Origin: Eubacteriales Family XIII. Incertae Sedis bacterium
Lineage (GTDB): Bacteria > Bacillota > Clostridia > Peptostreptococcales > Anaerovoracaceae
Length of the DNA: 5,141 nucleotides
Reading direction: 5' to 3'
Assembly (NCBI GenBank): GCA_031263875.1
Contig: JAISEX010000300.1
Coordinates: 1 to 5,141 of the forward strand
Under the pieces are notes generated by a model, which did no database searches, was not told the origin of the DNA, and worked only from the letters and a program-made list of their open reading frames with translations. Shown here piece after piece: positions 1 through 5,141 of this stretch. Made by a program: the position numbers and the translations under genes. Every line of letters begins with the position of its first letter. Position 1 is the stretch's first letter.

Positions 1-1296
1 CGCGGCGGACGCGTTATCGTCAAAATGCATCACCTGCGGCTTGCCGTCACGCGCGGCGTGCGCTTCGCGCCCCGCCCCGTCCGCGATATCACGGGCCTTC
101 TCACCGACGGTCACGACCATGTCGACGCCCGCCCGCGCAGCCTGCTTTCCCGTGTCACGGTGATGTCCGCGCGAATCGTCGCCGAGCTCGTTCATGCCCG
201 CGAGCACCGCGATCTTCCGTTCTCCCGATACGGCCATCAGATATTCTATACCGGACGCCATCGAAGACGGGCTCGCGTTATAGACGTCGTCGATCACCTT
301 CACGCCGTTCGCCGTGATCAGGTCGAGCCGGTGCGGTGTGCGTTTCAGCGTGCGCAGCGCTTCAGCCGACTGCTCCAGCGTGACGCCGAGTTCGGAAACG
401 GCGGCGGACGCCAGCGCCGCGGTGACGCCGTTATACTTTCCCGCCGCGGGAATGCTAAAACGGGCGCTTTCCCCGCCGTGTTCTATGCGGAAACCGAGCT
501 CCCGCTCGCTCACGTACGCTATGTCCTTCGCGACAAAATCGCAAACGGCACCCGTCCCCGCGGTCACGACCGCGTAGGTAATGCCGGGCAGATCGGCGAC
601 CTGCCGCAGATATTCGTCGTCGCCGTTTACCACGAGGGCGTTCCCCTCGTGAAGAAACGTCGTTATCTCCATTTTCGCGAGATAGATACCGTCGTCGCTG
701 CCGAAGTTCTCGCGGTGCGACAGGCCGATATTGCCGATCACCGCCACATCCGGGCGCGCGATACGGGCAAGGCGCTCTATCTCTCCCGCGTGATCCATGC
801 CCATTTCGAGAACGAGAACTTCCGTCCCTTCGGGCATCGACAGGATCGTCATCGGAACGCCTATCTCATTATTATAATTCATATCGGTGGAAATAGTCTT
901 GAACTTTTCCGAGCAGATACGCGCAATCATATCCTTCAGCGAGGTCTTGCCGACGCTTCCCGTCACGCCGATCACCTTTGGCGACATGCGCATACGCACG
1001 TAGGCGGCGAGATCCTGATACGCTACAAGCGTGTCATCCACGGCGATCACGGCCCCGCTAAATCCGGCCGGAACGGTTTCGGGCCGCGACACGACGATTA
1101 TCCGGCACATATCATCCGGCACGTCCGCGAGAAAATCATGCGCGTCGAAATATTCGCCTTTCAACGCGAAAAAGAGGCTGCCCGCCCGGACAGAGCGCGT
1201 GTCCGTCGACGCGCCAGCCGCGGTTTCCGCTCCGCTCCCCCGTATTATCCGACCCGCAACCGCGAGCGAAATTTCCTCCGCCGTCAGTTTCAGCAT
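1..1296 (-). CDS. murF: UDP-N-acetylmuramoyl-tripeptide--D-alanyl-D-alanine ligase MurF (3' end cut by window)
   Basis: MurF is the cytoplasmic ATP-dependent ligase that adds D-Ala-D-Ala to the UDP-MurNAc-tripeptide, the last soluble step before the lipid-linked stages of peptidoglycan synthesis. I translated the minus strand from the ATG at 1296 and obtained 432 uninterrupted codons to the window edge; the family is usually about 450-460 residues, so only a short C-terminal piece is missing. Visible in order: N-terminal substrate domain with STDTRSVRAGSLFFALKG (30-47), the Mur ligase P-loop GVTGSVGKTS (110-119), NYNNEIGVPMT (140-150), EMGMDHAGEIE (164-174), NIGLSHRENFGS (189-200), LAKMEI (206-211; K208 is the likely counterpart of the carbamylated lysine of Mur ligases), and DDVYNASPSSM (336-346), which starts the C-terminal domain. 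The DDVYNA.P signature points to MurF rather than MurC, MurD or MurE. The start directly abuts the PBP stop and has a strong ribosome binding site. Confidence 0.96.
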   Translation of the reverse strand, partial: MLKLTAEEISLAVAGRIIRGSGAETAAGASTDTRSVRAGSLFFALKGEYFDAHDFLADVPDDMCRIIVVSRPETVPAGFSGAVIAVDDTLVAYQDLAAYVRMRMSPKVIGVTGSVGKTSLKDMIARICSEKFKTISTDMNYNNEIGVPMTILSMPEGTEVLVLEMGMDHAGEIERLARIARPDVAVIGNIGLSHRENFGSDDGIYLAKMEITTFLHEGNALVVNGDDEYLRQVADLPGITYAVVTAGTGAVCDFVAKDIAYVSERELGFRIEHGGESARFSIPAAGKYNGVTAALASAAVSELGVTLEQSAEALRTLKRTPHRLDLITANGVKVIDDVYNASPSSMASGIEYLMAVSGERKIAVLAGMNELGDDSRGHHRDTGKQAARAGVDMVVTVGEKARDIADGAGREAHAARDGKPQVMHFDDNASAA

Positions 1297-3123
1297 CTAT
1301 TTCACCTCTCCCGACGGCTTGACGCTCTTATAGCGCAGAATTTCCTCCATAATGGTCTTCACAGCGGGCCCGACCGTCGTGCTGCCGTGTTCTCCCACCT
1401 TCGGATTGGTCGCAACGACAAGGACCACGAACTGCGGATCTTCCATCGGCGCGACCGCCGCCATCGTGCCGACGATCTTGGTCTTTGAATACGCGCCGTT
1501 TTCAAACAGTTGCGCCGTTCCCGTCTTAGCGCCGACGCGATAACCCGGTATCTGCAGCACTTTCGCTCCGGCGTCCTCCACCGCAAATTCCAGAATATCC
1601 TTCATCTCGTCGGAGGTCTGCTTCGATATGACCTTCCGCGTTACTGTTGGCTCGAATTCCTCCGTGATTTTTCCCGAGGAATCCGCAAGCGCTTTCACGA
1701 GCCGCGGCTGCATCAGATTACCGCCGTTGACCATGGCGGATACCGCGCTGCCCATCTGCACCGGCGTCACATTCAGCCCCATGCCGAACGCCATCGTCGC
1801 CAGGCCGACGGGCCCCGATTTCGTCTTGTCCTGTATCATCGGCTTCGCTTCACCGGGAAAATCGATACCGGTCGGCTCCGTTATGCCGTACAGCTCCAGA
1901 TACCGGTAGAAATTATCGTAACCCATCTTCTGAACGATCTGTATCATCACCGGATTGCAGGAGTTGCCGACGGCTTGCCGCACCGTCTGCGTTCCGTGGA
2001 CCTTCGGATAGATCCAACATTTTATATCGCGGTCGATCACGTGGTAGATACCATTGCAGGTGAACTTCGTTTCGGGCGTAACGGAACCCGATTCGATCCC
2101 CGCGGAAGCCGTTACGAGCTTGAATATGGAGGCGGGTTCGTACAGGTCGCTGACGAGCGGATTGCGCCAGAGCTTGTTCATCATCTCCGATTGTTTCTCG
2201 GCGTCCAGCTTGTCGAATTCCTTCAGTTGCTCCGCGTCGACGGGCTTGCCGATATTATTCGGGTCGTAATCTGGGTACGCGGCCATCGAGAGCACGTCGC
2301 CCGTATTTGGGTCGAGCACCAGCGCCTCGATCCGGTCCGCTTTCACGTCCTTATACGTTTTTTCTATCGCGTTTTCAACGTAATACTGGATCGTTTCGTC
2401 GATCGTCAGCACCACGCTCAAACCGTCCGTCGCAATGGTCGTTTCGCCGTTCGTCAGCGGATTGCCGGCGCGGTCCGTGCTGACCACCCGGCGTCCGGCC
2501 TTGCCGCTCAGGTAATCGTTATACTGCAGCTCGATGCCGCCGAGCCCCGCCCCGTCGCGCCCCACCGTGCCAAGCACATGGGCCGCAAAAGCGCCGCGCG
2601 GATATTCCCGGTCGACGTTTTCCTCTATCTCTATAACGCTGAGCTTCTTTTCGGTAATGCCCGTGCGTATCAGGCTCATCTTGTTCTTATCCACATCTTT
2701 GGCGATGCGGACGCGCGAACTGTCGCTGTCGAACTTGCCTGTTATCTCGTCTTTCTCTAAATCAAGAACGGACGCAAGCAGCTCGGCCGCCGCGAGGCGC
2801 TGTTCCTCCTGCTTTTGGGGATCGGCTTTGGTGTTGCCGTAGGGTTTCAGGCGCACGAAGACGTCGTAGCTTCCAGCGCTTATCGCGAGCTCCTTCATGT
2901 TCCGGTCGAGAATAGCGCCGCGCCGCGCCGGTATCACCTGTTCCTTCGTCTGCGCTTCCTCGGCCTTCGCCGCGTAGATATTCGTCTTCACGATCTGTAT
3001 CCAGCCGAGCCGGAAGCCGAGCCCGACAAAGGCAAGAACGACCACAGCGAAGGCTATGATTATCCTTCGCTGAAACATCTCGCCATTGGCCGCGTGTATT
3101 TTTCGCTTCCTATCCTTCGTCAC
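1297..3123 (-). CDS. Class B penicillin-binding protein, FtsI/PbpB/SpoVD type (peptidoglycan D,D-transpeptidase)
   Basis: A bitopic membrane transpeptidase that cross-links septal peptidoglycan and is the target of beta-lactams. The 608-residue product has a basic cytoplasmic tail (1-20), one membrane segment (about 21-42), the class B dimerisation-domain motif RRGAILDRN (67-75), GLGGIELQYNDYL (193-205), then the transpeptidase domain with all three active-site motifs: SIFK (nucleophile S332, K335), SCN (388-390) and KTG (533-535). The protein stops shortly after the transpeptidase fold, with no room for the C-terminal PASTA domain seen in B. subtilis SpoVD and PbpB. The start is a GTG inside the end of ftsL (14-nt overlap), preceded only by a G-rich stretch, so translational coupling is likely. 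ATG codon 16 (3078) is an alternative, but it lacks a well-placed Shine-Dalgarno. It is the only PBP in the window, which favours the vegetative FtsI/PbpB role; a sporulation role (SpoVD) cannot be excluded, so no symbol is given. Confidence 0.96.
   Translation of the reverse strand: MTKDRKRKIHAANGEMFQRRIIIAFAVVVLAFVGLGFRLGWIQIVKTNIYAAKAEEAQTKEQVIPARRGAILDRNMKELAISAGSYDVFVRLKPYGNTKADPQKQEEQRLAAAELLASVLDLEKDEITGKFDSDSSRVRIAKDVDKNKMSLIRTGITEKKLSVIEIEENVDREYPRGAFAAHVLGTVGRDGAGLGGIELQYNDYLSGKAGRRVVSTDRAGNPLTNGETTIATDGLSVVLTIDETIQYYVENAIEKTYKDVKADRIEALVLDPNTGDVLSMAAYPDYDPNNIGKPVDAEQLKEFDKLDAEKQSEMMNKLWRNPLVSDLYEPASIFKLVTASAGIESGSVTPETKFTCNGIYHVIDRDIKCWIYPKVHGTQTVRQAVGNSCNPVMIQIVQKMGYDNFYRYLELYGITEPTGIDFPGEAKPMIQDKTKSGPVGLATMAFGMGLNVTPVQMGSAVSAMVNGGNLMQPRLVKALADSSGKITEEFEPTVTRKVISKQTSDEMKDILEFAVEDAGAKVLQIPGYRVGAKTGTAQLFENGAYSKTKIVGTMAAVAPMEDPQFVVLVVATNPKVGEHGSTTVGPAVKTIMEEILRYKSVKPSGEVK
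1302..1308 (-). promoter_or_regulatory. Strong ribosome binding site of murF
   Basis: In the gene direction GAGGTGA lies 5 nt before the murF ATG, a seven-base match to the anti-Shine-Dalgarno complement. It sits inside the last codons of the PBP gene. This is the best RBS in the window and supports the murF start at 1296. Confidence 0.85.
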
Positions 3124-3691
3124 CGGCCGCCCCGCTTATATCGTTCAGATAGACTATCTGCTTCGCCGCCGGATAGGTCATGCCCAGCTCCTTTATGGCG
3201 TGATTTTCTATGGCGTCGATCGTATTGCCCTTTTCGATGTTCACCTTGAGCGCGTCGATATCCTCCTGCACCGAAGCCGCCTGTGCCTTCGTCACGTTGA
3301 TCTCATTCTGCACGGACGCGTGATACGAGGAGAGCAGGATCAGCGCCATAAACGCCGCGCCGCACAAAAGCACGACCGCGAAAATAAACGCCTTTTCCTT
3401 TGCCGAGATATAGGCATACCGGAAACGGCGCACGTTCCCCGCGTCCTTGCCGCGCCGCTTCCGCGGCGACGTGTCCGGGGGATCCGGCACGACATACGGC
3501 CTGATGATCGGCTCCGCCGGAACCCGGTCCGGCGCCGGCGCATAGGCGTAGCTCCCGTAGGTTTCATACGTTTCGTAGCCCCCGCGTTCCGCGGCCAGCG
3601 TGGCGGCGTTAAGCGGAGGCGTCCTGCGTGAAACGCCGCCCCGGTACTCGTCGTACTCGTCGTAATAATACTGCCTGCTTGCTAATGCCAT
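3110..3691 (-). CDS. ftsL: FtsL/DivIC-like septum protein with a tyrosine-rich cytoplasmic tail
   Basis: A 193-residue single-pass membrane protein in the position where dcw clusters carry ftsL. In the divisome, FtsL with its partner (DivIC/FtsB) activates the FtsW-class B PBP synthase. Residues 1-66 are rich in tyrosine (11), with acidic YDEYDEY at 10-16; a Pro/Arg/Lys-rich stretch follows (61-100, including PRKRRGK at 76-82), then a membrane helix (about 101-123), a polar helix suited to a coiled coil (124-158), and IENHAIKELGMTYPAAKQ (161-178), which resembles the conserved end of FtsL/DivIC proteins. The ATG at 3691 is the first ATG, GTG or TTG in this frame after the rsmH stop. A longer reading from 3940 would run deep into rsmH and is not credible. 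The nearest Shine-Dalgarno-like run, AGAGGA, is 16 nt upstream, which is unusually far. FtsL families diverge strongly in sequence, so the name rests on position, topology and the C-terminal motif. Confidence 0.85.
   Translation of the reverse strand: MALASRQYYYDEYDEYRGGVSRRTPPLNAATLAAERGGYETYETYGSYAYAPAPDRVPAEPIIRPYVVPDPPDTSPRKRRGKDAGNVRRFRYAYISAKEKAFIFAVVLLCGAAFMALILLSSYHASVQNEINVTKAQAASVQEDIDALKVNIEKGNTIDAIENHAIKELGMTYPAAKQIVYLNDISGAAGDEG
3644..3664 (-). repeat. 9-bp tandem repeat inside ftsL encoding YDEYDEY
   Basis: Plus strand 3644-3652 and 3653-3661 are identical (gtactcgtc twice), followed by a third partial gta. In frame this gives Tyr-Asp-Glu repeats in the FtsL-like tail (residues 10-16). 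The unit is a multiple of three, so changes in copy number would keep the frame. Confidence 0.7.
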
Positions 3692-3786
3692 CTTCGTTTC
3701 TGTTCTGTCCTCTGTAACTTTTGTAACTTTTATTCGGTAAGCGGCCGCGCGAGAAGCATCCGCCTCCCTCTCCCGCAGTTTGCCGC
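3692..3786 (-). other. 95-nt spacer between rsmH and ftsL
   Basis: This is the only intergenic stretch of any size in the window. Reading in the gene direction it has a purine-rich run (GGGAGAGGGAGGCGG at 3774-3760), an ATG at 3759 opening a nine-codon frame, a GC-rich palindrome (GCGGCCGC, 3748-3741), then an A-rich segment with a perfect 9-bp tandem repeat just before the ftsL ATG. I see no strong hairpin followed by a T run, so no terminator, and no convincing -35/-10 pair. It may hold the ftsL translation-initiation region or a leader; that is inference. Confidence 0.6.
3713..3730 (-). repeat. Perfect 9-bp tandem repeat upstream of ftsL
   Basis: Plus strand 3713-3721 and 3722-3730 are both tgtaacttt, read as AAAGTTACA twice in the gene direction. 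The repeat ends 21 nt before the ftsL start codon, in the only A/T-rich part of the spacer. It could be an unstructured ribosome-standby segment, a protein-binding direct repeat or chance. Confidence 0.6.
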
Positions 3787-4734
3787 CTATAATTTCTCCA
3801 CTATCCTCAGTTTCGCGCTTCGGGCCCGCGGATTTTCCGCCAGTTCCGCTACGCCTGCCGTGATCGGCTTCCGGTTCACCCGCTTCGCGTCGGCGACCTT
3901 GCCGCAGACACACTCCGGAATACCCGGCGGGCATTCGCACGGATTCTCGCGCCCGGCAAACGTTTCCTTTACGATCCGGTCCTCGAGCGAATGAAACGTG
4001 ATGACCGCCAGCCGTCCCTCGCGCGCAAGCAGGTCGATAAAATCACCCAAGGCCGCCCCGAGCGGCTCAAGCTCATCGTTCACCGCTATTCGCAGCGCCT
4101 GAAACGTACGCTTCGCCGGATGCGGACCGTCCCTGCGGGCAGCCGCGGGGATCGCGGATTTTATAATATCGGCGAGCTGCGCCGTGCTGACGATATCCGC
4201 TTCCCTCCGGCTGAACGCGATGCGCTTCGCGATCCGCTTCGCCCAGCGTTCCTCTCCGTATTCCTTTATGATTTTCGCTATCTCATCCTCGGGATAGCGG
4301 TTCACGATCTCATACGCGGTGAGCGGCGCTTCCGCGCTCTCGCTTCCGTCCATCCTCATATCGAGCGGCCCGGCATTCATGTACGAAAACCCCCGGTCGG
4401 GATTATCGAGTTGATACGACGACACGCCCAAATCGAGCACGGCCCCGTCGATGGCCCTTATGCCGAGGCACTCCGCGACGGCCTTTATATTCCGGAAATT
4501 ATCGCCGATAAATATCCGCCGGCATCCGAAACCCGCAAGCGCGCGTTCCGCTTCCGCCAGCGCCTCCGCGTCGCGGTCGATACCGATCAGCGTTCCGTTC
4601 GCGTTCAGTTCCGCGCAGATGCGTGAGGCATGGCCCCCCGCGCCCAGCGTACCGTCCGCGTATATCCCTTCCGGGCGGATATTCAGGCCGGAAACCGTCT
4701 CCGCGGCCAGCACCGCCGTATGCTTGAATTCCAT
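3787..4734 (-). CDS. rsmH: 16S rRNA (cytosine(1402)-N(4))-methyltransferase RsmH (MraW)
   Basis: RsmH uses S-adenosylmethionine to methylate N4 of C1402 in the decoding centre of 16S rRNA and is usually encoded directly after mraZ. The 315-residue product is full length for the family. Motifs in order: SAM-binding DGTLGAGGHA (27-36), GIDRDAEAL (51-59), DLGVSSYQLDNPDRGFSY (101-118), PLDMRMD (123-129), HPAKRTFQALRIAVNDEL (205-222), ITFHSLEDRIVK (245-256), and the C-terminal PRARSAKLRIVEK (302-314). Between the last two is a four-cysteine segment, CECPPGIPECVCG (266-278). The ATG at 4734 places the conserved FKHTAVL at residues 3-9, as expected for the family. The start lies 8 nt after the mraZ stop with no recognisable Shine-Dalgarno, so translational coupling to mraZ is likely. 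Confidence 0.98.
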   Translation of the reverse strand: MEFKHTAVLAAETVSGLNIRPEGIYADGTLGAGGHASRICAELNANGTLIGIDRDAEALAEAERALAGFGCRRIFIGDNFRNIKAVAECLGIRAIDGAVLDLGVSSYQLDNPDRGFSYMNAGPLDMRMDGSESAEAPLTAYEIVNRYPEDEIAKIIKEYGEERWAKRIAKRIAFSRREADIVSTAQLADIIKSAIPAAARRDGPHPAKRTFQALRIAVNDELEPLGAALGDFIDLLAREGRLAVITFHSLEDRIVKETFAGRENPCECPPGIPECVCGKVADAKRVNRKPITAGVAELAENPRARSAKLRIVEKL

Positions 4735-4742
4735 CGTTATCG

Positions 4743-5141
4743 TTACGGCTTCGGCACGTACTTGTTCATGTTACTGAACAATTCCCTGCTGCGCGGCGCG
4801 AGCTCCGCCGTCTTCTGCTCGAACCGTTCCTTCGACCATATCTGGATCCTGTTCTTGAATCCGATATTTATCATTTCGCGGCCGATCCCCGCGTGATCGA
4901 CGAAATCCTTCGGCAGATTGATGCGGCCCTGCTTGTCGATCTCGCACTCGCACGTGTTCTGGTAAAAGAGAAATTTCACGTCCATCGCGTCCTGATCCTC
5001 ATCGGGACGGTTTTCGATATGCTCATCCGCGTACTGTTCCCAGTACTCGGTCGGGTACAAAAACAACGAGTCGTCAAAGCCCTTCACGAGCATGCACGAC
5101 GAACCGAGATCGTGCCTGAACTTCGCCGGCACGATGCATCT
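4743..5141 (-). CDS. mraZ: Transcriptional regulator / division protein MraZ (5' end cut by window)
   Basis: MraZ is an AbrB-like (SpoVT/AbrB fold) DNA-binding protein with two tandem half-domains; in characterised bacteria it binds repeats in front of its own operon and controls dcw transcription. The frame is open to the window edge: 132 codons are visible, beginning RCIVPAKFRHDLG. This matches the usual DxKGRxxxPAKFR of the first half-domain, so the true start and roughly the first 12-15 residues lie beyond 5141. A GTG at 5132 falls inside this motif and should not be taken as the start. Visible afterwards: KGFDDSLFLYP, a variable acidic linker (HIENRPDEDQDAMD), then the second half-domain with EIDKQGRINLPKDF (its DKQGR being the second DxxxR motif) and NRIQIWSKERF. 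The gene ends in TAA at 4745-4743, 8 nt before rsmH. The operator and promoter are outside the window. Confidence 0.96.
   Translation of the reverse strand, partial: RCIVPAKFRHDLGSSCMLVKGFDDSLFLYPTEYWEQYADEHIENRPDEDQDAMDVKFLFYQNTCECEIDKQGRINLPKDFVDHAGIGREMINIGFKNRIQIWSKERFEQKTAELAPRSRELFSNMNKYVPKP

Noticed and set aside
934..969. Altered MurF P-loop (GVTGSVGKTS, followed by L120)
   Set aside because: The essential G, K and T residues are present, and V/N and S/T variation at these positions is normal in MurF. No sign of inactivation.
25..1488. Plus-strand open frame of 487 codons opposite murF and the end of the PBP gene
   Set aside because: It is codon-aligned with the minus-strand genes, so it stays open simply because they avoid TTA, CTA and TCA codons. 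The product is Arg/His-rich without recognisable motifs, while the opposite strand encodes a clear MurF. It crosses the gene junction only because murF and the PBP gene share a frame.
1510..2760. Plus-strand open frame of 416 codons opposite the PBP gene
   Set aside because: Same codon-aligned mirror effect. The opposite strand has all three transpeptidase motifs.
3741..3748. Palindrome GCGGCCGC in the rsmH-ftsL spacer as a terminator stem
   Set aside because: It has no loop and no T run after it, and the operon clearly continues. It is just a GC-rich palindromic octamer.
3692..3940. N-terminal extension of ftsL by 83 codons
   Set aside because: It would run 154 nt into the conserved 3' end of rsmH in another frame and encode a low-complexity Arg/Gly-rich sequence. 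There is no ATG, GTG or TTG in this frame between the rsmH stop and 3691.
3991..4626. Plus-strand open frame of 211 codons opposite rsmH
   Set aside because: Again exactly codon-aligned with rsmH, low-complexity Arg-rich product and no support as a gene.
1..5141. Defence system, mobile element, CRISPR or prophage
   Set aside because: All coding sequence is accounted for by five co-directional cell-wall and division genes; no transposase, integrase, inverted-repeat ends or spaced repeats were seen.

Overview
The window is one end of a bacterial division and cell wall (dcw) gene cluster, read entirely on the minus strand. In transcription order (high to low coordinates) it holds mraZ (5' end cut by the window edge), rsmH/mraW, a small FtsL-like membrane protein, a class B penicillin-binding protein (FtsI/PbpB/SpoVD type) and murF (3' end cut by the window edge). 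No RNA gene, mobile element, CRISPR array or plus-strand gene is supported. The long plus-strand open frames are mirror images of the real genes.

Layout: mraZ (4743-5141) is followed after 8 nt by rsmH (3787-4734). A 95-nt spacer (3692-3786), the only real intergenic stretch, separates rsmH from ftsL (3110-3691). ftsL overlaps the PBP gene (1297-3123) by 14 nt, and the PBP stop codon directly abuts the murF ATG (1-1296). No terminator or internal promoter is visible, so the set looks like one polycistronic unit whose promoter lies beyond position 5141 and which continues past position 1. murE, which often lies between the PBP gene and murF, is absent here.

Working together: MraZ is a DNA-binding regulator of dcw operons, RsmH methylates 16S rRNA, the FtsL-like protein and the class B PBP are septal synthase components in the membrane, and MurF makes the pentapeptide precursor that the PBP later cross-links.

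Organism: the gene order, the Cys-rich insert in RsmH and the short FtsL-like protein with a DivIC-like C-terminal segment suggest Bacillota, probably a moderately GC-rich member of Clostridia. This is inference; nothing here fixes a genus. The region is ordinary core genome. The less ordinary points are the tyrosine-rich cytoplasmic tail of the FtsL-like protein, the rsmH-ftsL spacer with a 9-bp tandem repeat and a possible 9-codon mini-ORF, and the missing murE. I do not see an undescribed system.
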